DNA from: Calamus simplicifolius
Lineage: Eukaryota; Streptophyta; Magnoliopsida; Arecales; Arecaceae
Length of the DNA: 64,000 nucleotides
Direction of reading: 5' to 3'
Assembly: GCA_900491605.1 (NCBI GenBank)
Contig: UESW01004624.1
Span: forward strand, 505,036-569,035
In this document: piece by piece, positions 32,721 through 43,851 of the stretch
Layout: every line of letters starts with the position of its first letter
How positions within the stretch are numbered: position 1 is the first letter of the stretch
Notes under the pieces: generated by a model
The model's database searches: none
Told to the model about the DNA's origin: nothing
What the model saw: the letters and a program-made list of their open reading frames with translations, nothing else
Made by a program: the position numbers and the translations under genes

Positions 32721-33770
32721 TTATAGTCCAAGGGGGATGGTGTCGAACTTAGGTGGTTCTAATAACATGTTTATCTCTTTGGTATACTCATCAATATCAA
32801 AGTCATCTATTCCAAAATGTGTAAGACATGTTTGTAAAGGATCCGAATCAATCAAACTTTGGAATTTCTTATCTACTACTTCCTCTATCATGTTTACTTC
32901 ATTTAAATCATACACAGGTGGTCCTTGGGAAGCATTAAAAATATTTAATCTCATCTTCTTGTTTCCAAAAGATACATCCATCACACCTGTTCTACAATTT
33001 ATGCATGCATTAGCAGTAGCTAGAAAAGGTCTTCCAAGGATGATGGGAATTTGGTTAGGATTACCACTAGATTCCATATCCAACACAAGGAAGTCGACAG
33101 GAAAATAGAATTCATCCACCTTTACTAATACATCTTCCAATATTCCATGAGGTTCTTTGACTGATCTATCTGCCAATTGTAGTGTTATTGTCGTGGGTTT
33201 CAATTCTCCAAATCCGAATAATTCATATACTGAACTTGGGAGAAGGTTTACACTCGCACCCAAATCTAATAATGCTTTCTTGATTGTGAAGTTTCCTATG
33301 ACACATGATATAATCGGGGTACCAGGATCTTTTAGTTTGGGTGGGATTATTTGCTGAACAACTGAGCTGACTTGCTTAGTCAAATGTATCTTTTTTGGTA
33401 TTTGTGTCTTGGCTTTCCATTTTTGTGTGCATAGATCCTTCAAAAATTTGGCATAAGCTGGAACTTGCTTGATAGCATCGAGAAGAGGTAAGTTTATTTG
33501 TACTTGCTTAAATAACTCAATCATCTCATTCATCTTTATATTCTTCTTATCTGAAGGCAAATGAGATTCTAAAGCACTAGGAAATGGGGCTTTAGGTATG
33601 ATTGCTTGATCATTGAATTCCTTTTCTTTTTCATTTCTTCTCTCTTCTGGTTTAGCCACTTCTGATTTCTGGGATGGTTCAGGTGGGTTCAATGCTTTTC
33701 CACTTCTGAGAGTCATGACTGATTTAGCATGTTCTGGAAATTTGTCAGGACTATTGGAACCTTCAGCCAT
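32721..33770 (-). pseudogene. Athila-like gag C-terminus and aspartic protease
   Basis: A 349-codon frame starting MAEGSNSPDKFPEHAKSVM. The protease-like domain reads ALLDLGASVNLLPSSVY with DLGAS at the active site, as is usual in this lineage, followed by IILGRPFLATANACINCRTG. It ends near the junction to the RT frame. Confidence 0.85.
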
Positions 33771-33773
33771 AAA

Positions 33774-34949
33774 TTATCCTTTCGGGTTATCGATAGGCTG
33801 ACTAGGTAACTTATCCTCCTCCCTTCTACTGAATGCTATGGCTAATTGACCTATCTGAGTTTCTAGTTTTGCAATAGATTGTGTGTGGGAGTGAAGGATT
33901 TGAGTATTCATTTCTAGCCCTTTCAATGCTTGTAACACTTTGTCTTCAAAAGTAGGCTGATTATTCGGTGGAGGTTGTGGGATATTTGGATATTGTGAAT
34001 ATGGCATGTTTCTAAAATTGGTTTCTTGGTAATTAGGTCTGATCGATGAATTGGCTACAGGTTGAGGTTTCCAAGAAAAATTTGGATGATTTCGCTAGCC
34101 AGGATTGTAAGTATTTGAAAATGGATCATTTCTTGTTCTAGGAGCTAATCGGGTTTGGGCTTGGTGGGCTTGCTCTTGAACAAGTTCAGGAAATTGGTAT
34201 GCAGTTGGGCATTCACCTATAGAATGGGTTGGACTCGAACAAATTATGCAGACCTCATGTAATTGAGTAGATGGAGAAGAGATGTTTTCAACTTGTAGAA
34301 TCCGATCAAGTTTATGGGATAATTCATCTACCTTAGTATAGATATTTGTAGAATGACATATTTCATATATTCCACCTCTTTTAGGTTCTACGGGAGGGTC
34401 TCGACGAGCAACTAACATGTGATGTAATGAATTCTCACTCAATGTCTCAAAGAGTTGCCAAGCTTCATATTCATTTTTTAACATAAATGTCCCACCACAT
34501 GAAGCATCAACCATTTGCCTATGCTTTTCTAATAAACCATCATAAAAGCACTGAACCAATTACCATTTGGGTATAGCATGATGTGGACATTTTCTAATCA
34601 GTTCTTTGAATCTTAACAGTTGAGCAAATTTCAAGAATTCATCTAAGTGTTTGTAGGGATCCTCATTTGTAAGTCCATAGAAAGATGGTAACATTTGGAT
34701 TACACTTGACTTAATTTCATATTGGACAGCCTCTACTGGAGGCACTTGAATGCAGGGAGAGTAGGTATACCTTGAAGGAGTGAAATACTCTTTTAACTGT
34801 CGTGGTTGATTATTTTCGTTATTAGGATCCATAATTCTGAGTCTGTTTGCTCTAATAGTTCTTTCTATCTCAGGATCTAAGGGTATAAGGTTGGGTTGCA
34901 ACGATCGGCGACCAAGCATACACCCTACCAATGATTCTAAAGCAAACAA
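33774..34949 (-). pseudogene. Athila-like gag
   Basis: Begins near FALESLVGCMLGRRSLQPNL and continues with the conserved capsid segment VIQMLPSFYGLTNEDPYKHL and DEFLKFAQLLRF. After a stop at about 34560 it resumes with FYDGLLEKHRQMVDASCGGT and a knuckle-like CIICSSPTHSIGECPTAY. A further break lies at about 34095. Gag forms the particle; this one cannot be made whole. Confidence 0.85.
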
Positions 34950-36018
34950 TTTTTTTTTTAATTTTTATTTTTAATAGAAGAAAACAAGAGAAATTCTAAA
35001 GAAAATGCCCTAAAAATTCCTAGAACTAAGAATAATTTAATTAGGGTTTAATAATTTTTTTAGCAATCAAGTTAACAAAGATTAGACTCTCTACTATAGG
35101 TTTACCCTAGATCTAGACAGCTCCTAACTTCGAAGACCGCCTTGGAGCCTTCCAAGTCAAAATTAGCTGATTAACTAGCCAGTTGAGGATAAGGTCAGTG
35201 GGGGTCCCCCCGTTGCTTACTAGGTAAGCGAACGTAACCAATTAAGTAACCACTTTCTTTCCTTTTCTAGACACCAGTTAAGCAGTCAATCTCGACCCAG
35301 TCAAACTCTTTTGGGTGCCTTGTCCTATTGAGCTCGAGTTCCTTAGGGGCTGATGTCTAATTAATTTTAGAGTTAAAGGTTTGGGTTAATGCAGAATGAA
35401 GGATATGGTTTGTGGGCCAAGAAAGGGTGATGAAATCCCCACCTTATCTTGATTAGGGGTTTGTGCCCTTAAAGTTAATTATGAAAATGCTATGCAACAA
35501 ACAGATGTAGATGTCCAACTCTTGAAGTTATCAAACAAAATTAATCTAATAATTACCTTTTTTAATTTTTGTAATTAAGTTTCTAATTTCTTAATAAATT
35601 ATGAGATGTCAATGGAAGGATTTTGAGTTTTGCAGAAAATAAATCCACCTAAGCAATCTATAGCAAAGAAATAATTATTTTGTTTATATATTTTATTTTT
35701 TTTTTATAAAAAATTTTTTATTTTGTTTCCTTAAATTAATTATGTTTATGGAAGGTGTCTTAGGGTTTTCTTTTAGTTTTTTTTTCTTATGTAAGTTAAT
35801 TAAAAGGAAAATTTGATTAGGTTAAAATTGGATTTGTGGCAAAAAGGAAAGTAATAATTTTTTTTAATGTTAAAAAGAAAATATGCAATTCTAACAATTA
35901 AAGAAATAAAATAAAGACACAATAACTATTCAAAAATTAAGAGAAAATTAATCTAATTTTTTTTATATTTTTAATTTTTTAATTTTTTTAATTTTTTTTT
36001 AAAAATAACACACTTAAG
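34950..36018 (-). other. Athila-like 5' untranslated region
   Basis: AT-rich leader between primer site and gag with several poly-A/T runs; no reading frame of note. Confidence 0.6.
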
Positions 36019-36036
36019 TCCCCGGCAACGGTGCCA
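36019..36036 (-). promoter_or_regulatory. Primer-binding site of the Athila-like element
   Basis: On the minus strand TGGCACCGTTGCCGGGGA follows the 5' LTR after six bases. It matches the tRNA-Asp-type site typical of Athila (TGGCGCCGTTGCC...) with one G-to-A change. Confidence 0.85.
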
Positions 36037-36042
36037 AAAATC

Positions 36043-37234
36043 TGATGCGTGTCGTAGCGCAACGATTAAAATACCTTAATTTTACTATTAGAATAGCGAG
36101 AGTAAGGGATCGATTCCATAGGGACTTTAGCGATTATCTTGAAATAATTTTATAAATCTAACTAAATAGATAACTAAGTATATATTAGTAGTGCAAAATA
36201 ATAAGATATGGTCTATCTTATAAGAGCACTGCTCGTACTCGTAGATCATGGCCCGTCTCTTTTAAGAATAGATCAGTCTAAATTATTTTCACTTAAATAG
36301 AATTTAATAACAAATTAACATGAATAAAGTTTTATTCATTAACATCCAAGAGTGCATATTAAAATCTAAAATAAAAGAGTTTTAATTTCTAATAGCAATA
36401 AGAGAGCAACAAATTCTTCATAAATCAAATCAAAGACCAGATGAAATGGACTGAAGACAGATTGAATCGGGTTGAAGACATGAACCGGGCCACGAACAGA
36501 GCATCCACGAAATCCACGGACTCCTTTCCGGATTCATGGACGGCCGCTTGCAGAGATTCCACGAATGTATGCCGAACAGAGGACTCAAGAACTTCTCCCA
36601 CGAACAGAGCTCTCAGGAAAGGAAAAAGAAACGGAACGGCTCCTGGGCACGGACGGAACAGAGCTCTCCCTCAAATTCTCCCGGATGCAGCGCGCTGGAT
36701 GGATGGCTGCCTTCCTTGCTCTCCCTCCTTTGCTGCTATTTGTAGAGGCCCGGATGCGGTGAAGACGCGGCATTGACGCGGCATTGCCAAAATAGAGGAC
36801 GCGGAAGCCACCAAAATAATGAAGAAAATCTGGATAAATCCTCAATAAAATTTAAATTCCTTCTAAAAAAATTTAATTCTCTCAATTTGATAACTTTCAA
36901 TCTAATCTATTCCTTAATTGGTGGAGGAAACGGTTAGAATGGAATCGGAGAAGAATCGTGCGGAAACAGGGAACCGGGATGAGAAAACGATGAAGTCGGC
37001 AACGTGTTTGCCATTTTTGCTTTGAAATTCGTGCTAAATCCTTATAAAATCAATTTCGAGCTCATCTTAAATCCGATTTGAGTGTTATTTGCATCGTTAA
37101 ATCCCTAAAATCGATCTCTTTAAATTGATAAGGTTTTATCTAAAATATTATATAAAATATTAAAATATTAATAATAATAGGTACGTTAAATTATTAATTA
37201 ATAGATTTAATGATAATTATTTATGCGTTTATCA
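36043..37234 (-). repeat. Athila-like 5' LTR
   Basis: 1192 bp. In plus-strand terms it starts TGATGCGTGTCG and ends GCGTTTATCA, giving the TG...CA termini of an LTR. It is nearly identical to the 27512-28621 LTR but keeps about 75 bp (around 36687-36760) missing from that copy. Confidence 0.95.
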
Positions 37235-37814
37235 ACTTTATATAGAGTGGTGCACAAACTGATCGGCCTAAAGTGCTAAGGGAGTAGGGTTTAGCTCTCT
37301 TGGGAACGAGAGCAATAAAGGTCCTCTGCCAGTCTGAAGGAATACTATGGGAAGAAAAAACTTGCTGAATAGCCAAGATAACGTCCTGCCCAACTATATC
37401 CCAATAGTAGCGGAAGAAGAAAGACGGAAATCCATCTGGACCAGGAGCTTTGTCAGGTCCCAAAGCCCACACCGCAGCACGAATCTCCTCCGCCAGGACT
37501 TCTCGAATCAAAAGACCATTCTCGTTCTCAGAAACCCTGGTGGCCTGGATAGCTGTAATAGTAGGAGAGTCAAAGGCAGACACATCCGACCAGCGAGACT
37601 GAAAGAAATGGAGAATTTGCTCACGAATAGCTCCTTCTTCCTCAAGGATATTACCATCCATATCACTAATACGCCGAATCCGATTGGCACCCCGCCGAGC
37701 CACAGCAGCCTGGTGAAAGAACCTGGTATTCCGATCACCTTCCAGAATCTACTGCACCCGGGACCGCTGACGCCAATAAATCTCCTGCTGACTGAGCAAA
37801 GAATGATGCAAAGC
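37235..37814 (-). pseudogene. LINE ORF2, N-terminal part of RT (other side of the Athila-like insertion)
   Basis: Minus-strand frame reads MARRGANRIRRISDMDGNIL, then EEIRAAVWALGPDKAPGPDG, DGFPSFFFRYYWDIVGQDVI and WQRTFIALVPKRAKP. These are the first RT blocks of a plant L1. The frame continues straight into 27506 and leftwards if the Athila-like element and one ACTTT are removed. The LINE starts at about 37814 (5'-truncated), just inside the right target copy at 37815-37824. Confidence 0.9.
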
Positions 37815-37824
37815 TCTTTGATCA

Positions 37825-38189
37825 ATTTTGATTAGCTCTGAACTGATCTTTGCGCTAATCATAATAATAAAAAATCTTTATTTTCTTGCATCTTTCTAAT
37901 CTTATATCTTTATCTCTCTCTCTTTTTATACAACCTGAGAATCCAAAAAAATATTGAAGCACCTAAGGTTGTCTTCATGTAGAGATGGATCAAACAATTT
38001 ATAATATTTGGATGGTCGAACAATTTATGATCTTTGGGCTTTCAATTTGCTCAAAGGCTTTTGGTCGTCTTAAACAAGTTTTTTTTTTTTTTGATATAGT
38101 GGGCTTAAGTATCTTTTTGTATTTTCTTTGAATCTTTTAGATTAAAATCTAAACCTTAGCCTTTGAAAAAAACTCTTGCCAATTAAGGC
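37825..38189. other. Short AT-rich spacer, nothing recognised
   Basis: Host DNA or older repeat between the LINE and the next LTR. Confidence 0.5.
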
Positions 38190-39293
38190 TGTTGAAGAGA
38201 TGGTGCGGGCATCAAGATCAGACATAGGTTATTGAGCTCATTATGGATTTCTGATTGATGTAGTTATACTTTTAATTCCTGTCAATTCATTTGAGTCTAG
38301 AGTCATTATGTATTTCTTACTTTATGTTGGTTTGACTTTAAGTCTTGTAATCAAGTTTAATCAGTATGAATCCAGTAAATTTTATTTGAGTCAAGTCAAG
38401 ATTTATTGAATCAAAGTGTAAGAAGTTGAAGACCCAAGACCATGAAGGACCACATTCAGTGCGCCACCTTAGCAGCCACATAGAATCCCAATCAAAGTAG
38501 GCATCATCTACTCAATTAGGACATTCCATGATTTTTATGAAGTCATTTCAGCATAAAAGGAAGCAAATAAGCCCCCTATGGAAGGTGACTTGCCGCCCAC
38601 CCCTTATGGAAAATAGAATATGGTGCCATCCCTTCTCTTTTTTTTGTTTTAAAATGACGCCTATCTTCTTATTTGAAAACAATATGGCGGCTCTTATTTT
38701 CTTTTTTTTCTATGTAATTCAAGGGTTAGGGTTTATTATAAAAAACCCCTTTTCTTCTTTTTGTAAAAATAATTGATGATTAATGAACAAAAGAGTCTCC
38801 TTCTTATATTTTCCTTTGCTCCTGAGCATTGACACTCCATGAGGGAGAGGGTGAGAGGCTCAACAAATATTTACCCATTCCAACATCAATTCGAAGCATC
38901 CTAGCCCCAAGATGCCAAGGTGCTACGATCCTTAGATGAAGTCTTCCTTGCCTCCGAAACCATCTGAAGAAAAGCATAGCTTCTTCTTCCAGACGCCCAT
39001 CCCGGGAGCTGTGTGATCCAATCTTTTAGGACGAAGACCATCATTACTTGGTAATTAGACCCATCCCTTCTTATAAGTTTTGTTTTGTTGAAAAAAGAGC
39101 ATGTTCTAAGTAGTGGTTTTTCAATCCTAGGATCCTGTTTTCTTTATTACTTAATGAATCGTATTCTACGGATAGTTACTTTACTCTTCGCATATTCATC
39201 CTTAGTTTATTCTTACTCATTTTAAAAAGTAAGGCACCTTAAAATATGAACCATTGCTCTACGTTAATCTCTTGCATTGTACATTTCGCATCA
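38190..39293 (+). repeat. 5' LTR of a Ty3/gypsy element with a tRNA-Met primer site
   Basis: Starts TGTTGAAGAGATGG and ends TTTCGCATCA, three bases before a tRNA-Met primer site. A TATA-like ATTATAAAAAACC lies at about 38735. The left end is inferred from TG and typical length; no second LTR remains to confirm it. Confidence 0.6.
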
Positions 39294-39296
39294 GTT

Positions 39297-39308
39297 TGGT
39301 ATCAGAGC
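39297..39308 (+). promoter_or_regulatory. tRNA-Met primer-binding site
   Basis: TGGTATCAGAGC, the complement of the initiator tRNA-Met 3' end, as used by many copia and gypsy elements. Confidence 0.9.
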
Positions 39309-39631
39309 CAGGCTAGGACATGTTCATGCATAGTGCTAAAATTTTTTATATGCTAAAAAAATTTGCATTGTTTAGAATTTCATGCCTCCTGAGCGGGTAT
39401 ACGAAAGTATACTGTCATGACTCATGGGAGTAATGAGTTACGGCTGGACATGAAACCCTTAGGTTAAAGTTTTGATATATTAATTGCTTGCTTGATGTGT
39501 GATTGCATTTGTGATTCCTTGAACTGCTTGATTTTTTTAGCTCATTGAATACCCCATTTATCTTTGCATCCATCAATCATCTAATTAATCTTCATTAAAT
39601 CTATAATTTTCTTCTTTTTTTCAGATCTACA

Positions 39632-39663
<32 letters not shown>

Positions 39664-40371
39664 GCATGTTTTACTTTAGGTTTTCATGTGTGTGCATGCG
39701 TCACTAAATTCACTTAAGAGCAATTTCTCTATCTCATGTAAGGGAAGGATTTCATCATATTTTTTTGGACCCAAAATAACCCCCTCATCTCGATCCCAAG
39801 CCTAATTAAAATTGAATAGAAACCTAAAGCAAAGCTAGGGACACCCACATGGTTGAGTTCCAAGTATTGTGATGAAACTAGTGCACTCAATCCTTTAGTT
39901 ATTTCTTGAAAATGGTGTCTAAGGCTAGGGGTCCAATGGCAAATGCCTTAAGCGGACTTGTGGTTCTCTAATTAGGTCCTTGCGAGAGCAGAGGAAGCCT
40001 CCCACAACCCCACCTCTTACCTGGCTAGTGGAAAGAATAATTGTTGAGTTGATTGTAAGTTGACTTGATTCATTCTACTTGAGCTTCTAGGTTTAGAAAT
40101 CTTAAAGCAAATTTGTGTGTTGCATGACCACTAGGTCAGGAGCCCATTACTATCAACCCCGAGCCCAATCTGGTTTAACCATGGAATCTAATCTTGAACC
40201 CAATTGAGGGTCGTTACTGAACAGCTTGCCCAACTAAACCATAGGTTCACCCAAATGAAGACACAGGTAGGAACCTTAGAAGAAACCCATGAGACTCATA
40301 CTAAGCATGAGTTTGAGACACCTCTCAATCCTAGAAGAGCCCCACACCATGACCCAATCTTGGAGCTTAAT
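39309..40371 (+). other. Leader of the tRNA-Met gypsy element
   Basis: Non-coding stretch between primer site and gag. Contains (CA)n(TA)n at about 39632-39662. Confidence 0.6.
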
Positions 40372-41380
40372 TAGAGAAAACCCAATTATGATTTTATGGA
40401 CCAAGATGAGAGAGCCATTAGGAATATTAGGTTAGAAGCACTTACATTTGATGGCAGTCTTGATCCTAAGGTATACACTGATTTAAAAAGAGATATGGAT
40501 CAGTATTTTGAGTGGTATGAAATGTTTGAAGAGAGAAAGTTTAAGTTTACTAAACTCAGGTTAGTTCGCCGGGCTAGACTATACTAGAAAAATGTTGAAA
40601 AGACAACTAGGAAAAGGGAAGACATACTCATAGTTACCTGAAGAGCCATGAAATTTAAGCTTAGGAAAAAGTATCTTTCCATATCCTATCACTAGAGACT
40701 TTTAGATCAATGGCAGAGGATGAGTCAGGGAAGTAAGACCATATCTAAATACATAGCCAAATTTGATGAATATGTCATGAGGTGTAGCATAGATGAATCT
40801 GAAGCTATAACCCTCTCTAGATTTAGGGCTAGACTACGTGAGAACATTCAGAGAGAATTATTTTTAAGAGAAGTCTATGATCTTGAACAAGCTTATCAGA
40901 TAGCTAGAGACTATGAGAGATTCCAAAGGGAACCCATAATCCATCGACCTGAACCCATTAGGAATGGTACCCCTAATAAAAAATCGGGGTCTTATTAAGT
41001 GCACCCAAACTGACCTACTCCTAGCACCCCATTAACCCGCAAGAAAAATAAGGGTAAGTCACCTGAAGTTTAGAGGAATCCTAATCCTAATGCTTCTTGT
41101 TTTAGATGTCATAAATTGGGACACTATGCTAGTCAATGCCCAACCCGATCCCTACACATAGGAGAACTAGAGGAAGAAGATCCTGAACCCACTAATGAGC
41201 ATGAAGGAGAAGTGTATGAAGCTGTAATACACTTAGTAGATGAATATGAAGGAGATGAGGAAGTCATTGAGTCATCTGATTTATTGGGAGTTGTTAGATG
41301 TATTTTGACCCAAATCAAAGAACAAAAGGATTGGCGTAGGATCCATATCCTACAGACATTTGTGAAGTTAGGAAAAAAGG
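40372..41380 (+). pseudogene. Ty3/gypsy gag with CCHC zinc knuckle, truncated
   Basis: Reads RNIRLEALTFDGSLDPKVYT, KDMDQYFEWYEMFE-like capsid sequence, SKTISKYIAKFDEYVMRC, then a zinc knuckle CFRCHKLGHYASQC at about 41098-41140, and FVKLGKK at the break. Several in-frame stops are present. It is cut off at 41380, where a Tat-type LTR starts with TGTTG; protease and pol are missing. Confidence 0.85.
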
Positions 41381-42209
41381 TGTTGCTGCCAAAACATGTC
41401 CTCCAAGCTCCGGGTGATGAAGGATCTCCTGGCGTCCCTTCTTCGATGGAAATCCTGCAAGAAAATCCCCAGGGACCGATGGTTCCGGTGGGGACCCTCC
41501 GATGCTTAAGTTAATGCCTTGGAGAACAGTAGTGAATCATAGACAAGAAAGCATGTATGAAAGTTGCCTTAGACTTTTTTCTCCTCCTTTGTTACCAGTG
41601 AAGGTATCAAAAATCATATACCTGTTCGGAGGTCCCCTTTTTACCCACATTCGGGAAGTGGTGGCGATACAGGCGGTAGTGGGCATGGTCGCATTAGAGG
41701 CATCCCATCATGTGCAGTTGTAGGAAGTTAGTGGGCCACATGATGGTTGCAAAAGGCTAGTGGGCCACATGGTGGTCGCAAGATTACAGAGTCCCGAATA
41801 TTCCGAGGCCGAGGGAAACTCTGCGAGTTCGAGGACGAGAGGAGCTCTGGAGGCTTGAGACTGAGGAGAGCTCCGAAGGCTCGAGGCCGAGGGGAGCTCC
41901 GAAAGCCTAGGGCCGAGGGGAGCTCCGGAGGCTTGAGGCCGAGGGGAGCTCCGGAGGCTCAAGGCCGAGGGGAGCTCTGAAGGTCCAAGGCCGAGGGGAG
42001 CTCCGAAAGCCCGGGGCCGAGGGGAGCTCCAGAGGCTCGAGGCTGAGGGAAGCTCTGAAGGTCCGAAGCCGAGGAGAACTACGAAGGTCCGAGGCCGAGG
42101 GGAGCTCCGGAGGTCCGAGGCAGAGGGGAGCTCTGGAGGCTCGAGGCCGAGGGGGTCTCTCCATCAGCATCTTATCTTGTTAACCTTAACAGGGCTTGAT
42201 CAGCCACAC
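41381..42209 (-). repeat. Tat-type 3' LTR with short tandem repeats
   Basis: Holds a tandem array at about 41790-42165 of a ~27-30-bp unit (CCGAGGGGAGCTCCGGAGGC-like). Both ends resemble those of the nested element at 46742. Confidence 0.6.
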
Positions 42210-42723
42210 CAGATGCCCCTCCGTCCCTAAGGTGGTTCGGGTTCACTTTTCGCCCATCGAAAGGGGCGCAAGTTCACCCGGCGGCTGATCCAGCCATGTC
42301 ACCGATTGCGAAGGGACATGTGTCCCTGGGGTGCGGGGATTCATCAGTGTAAGTGGCATGGGGCGTTGTAGCGCCACTGCTCCTGTCGATCTACACCGTA
42401 GGATGTAGGAAGATCCTTCTTGAAATAGGAAAGCCTTTTTGGTACTCGTAGAAAGGTAACTGTCATCATTGCCATCATTAGGCTAACATTATCGATATCC
42501 CGCCATTAGCGCTGGACAACTACCGAGGCATCCCTCCCAACAGGGGGCGTGCACGTGGTAGGCTAGCTTAGGCGGGACGATTTGAAAGGGGCTATAATAG
42601 AGGGATGCTCCGAATCCGATGCCCCAATACTCCCAAAATCTTCTTCTTCCTAAGCTTCTTCTCTTCGGGTCCTGCAGTTCTCCCCGCCATTTTTCTCCCG
42701 TTAACCAGGTCAATCCTTCACCC

Positions 42724-43851
42724 ATGTCTTATTCGCCTTCTTGGTCCTCTTCTACTCCTCCCAAAGACTATTTTCCTTCCCTGCACATGCAGGCTTCTTC
42801 ATCTCCTGCCCCCATATGATCCTCATCCTTCTCCTTCGAGGACCAGATTCCTTTGTCCCAGCGGTGGGTTACCGGCCGGGCCCCCACCAGGGACTGTCCG
42901 GTCGCCGCTGGAGCCCGTAGAGCCACCTTAGAATCTTTCGAAGGGGTCGTCTCCACCGTGACCGGCCGGGTGCTGGCCAGGATTAGGGCCATCTATAGGA
43001 TCCTAGATAATATCCAGTTGCCTCCACCTACCCCGATGATAGGTGATCTCCTCTCGACCTGGCAGGGTTGCCCTATATGAAGCCTCCCTTAAGGCTGGCC
43101 TTCGACTGCCCCTTCATCCCTTGATCGCCAATCTTCTCGACCTCTACTCCCTAACACTTGCACAATTGGTTCTGAATTCCATTTGGACCATATGCTCTTT
43201 TCTCGTTTTGTGCCACCTCGAAGGGTTAGAGGCTAGGGTTTCTCTCTTCCATAACTTTTATACTCTCTGCCAACAATCGTTGGTGGGTGTTCCAACCCCG
43301 GCCCAACCGAACCTTGAAACTTGGCCTCCCTAACTCTGTCAAAGGGTGGAAGACCCGCTTCTTTTTCGCTAACCTTGAGGGGGTGAAGCCGAGTTGGGGG
43401 GACCCGGATGTGGGGCCGAACCGAAACCACCTGGTGACTCCGAGGGACAAGGAGGCCTTTGGCATATTGCAGACGGCCATCGTCCCCCGATGCAATTAGC
43501 TTCTAACGAAGGATAACCTCTAGCTCGCAGGCCTCCTCCCGAGCGGCGGTGAGCAGCCTTGAACACTTTCCTTCACCTTCTTCATTGTCTTCCTCTCCTT
43601 TTTCCTCTTTTTTTTTATCGACTTTGATTTGTGCTGATATGAAGCTACCGGACCATCTTGTGAGGAGGGTGGTGGCTAAGAAGAAGAAAAGGGCCACCGA
43701 TGGCGCCGAGGCATCAAGGAAGAGGCCTCAGCCTCCGACCCCTTCTCGATCTCCGACTCAGTCTCCAACCCTGGCCCCACTGATCCGCCGACCCCGAGGG
43801 GACCGGGAGCAACCTCAGGGAGGTCCAGAGCTGGCCCTCTCAGTCGATTAG
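42724..43851 (+). pseudogene. Antisense ORF with 'putative gypsy type transposon' (Transposase_28-like) domain
   Basis: Preceded by a TATA-like GGGGCTATAATAGAGGG (about 42590) and starting MSYSPSWSSSTPPKDYFPSL, it runs through LPPPTPMIGDLLSTWQ, then EASLKAGLRLPLHPLIANLL, LNSIWTICSFLVLC and a segment reading KGWKTRFFFANLEGVKPSWG. The order LPLHP...FL.LC...KGWK.RFFF is the pattern I recall for the Transposase_28 (PF04195) family. Stops and frameshifts at about 42820, 43080 and 43200-43300 break it. Function of this family is unknown. Confidence 0.65.

Larger units (their letters stand above)
27512..37234 (-). mobile_element. Athila-like Ty3/gypsy retrotransposon, complete but decayed
   Basis: 9.7-kb element with LTRs at both ends, flanked by the 5-bp target duplication ACTTT (27507-27511 and 37235-37239). 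On the minus strand the order is 5' LTR, tRNA-Asp-type primer site, gag, protease, reverse transcriptase, RNase H, integrase, a non-coding 3' region and 3' LTR. No chromodomain is seen. The primer site and the wording of the RT and protease (DLGASVNLLPSSVY, SFLGHAGFYRRFIKDFSKI) fit the Athila lineage. The usual env-like ORF of Athila is not recognisable. Frameshifts and stops disrupt gag and pol. Confidence 0.93.
41381..43851 (-). mobile_element. 3' end of a Tat-type Ty3/gypsy element
   Basis: Consists of a minus-oriented LTR (41381-42209) and part of the internal region up to 43851, where copia sequence starts abruptly. Support: the LTR box ACCCTCCGATGCTTAAGTTA near 41496, an LTR terminus TGATCAGCCACACCA matching TGGATCAGCCACATCA of the 46.7-kb element, and an antisense ORF next to the 3' LTR, an arrangement known in Tat-lineage elements. 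Confidence 0.6.
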
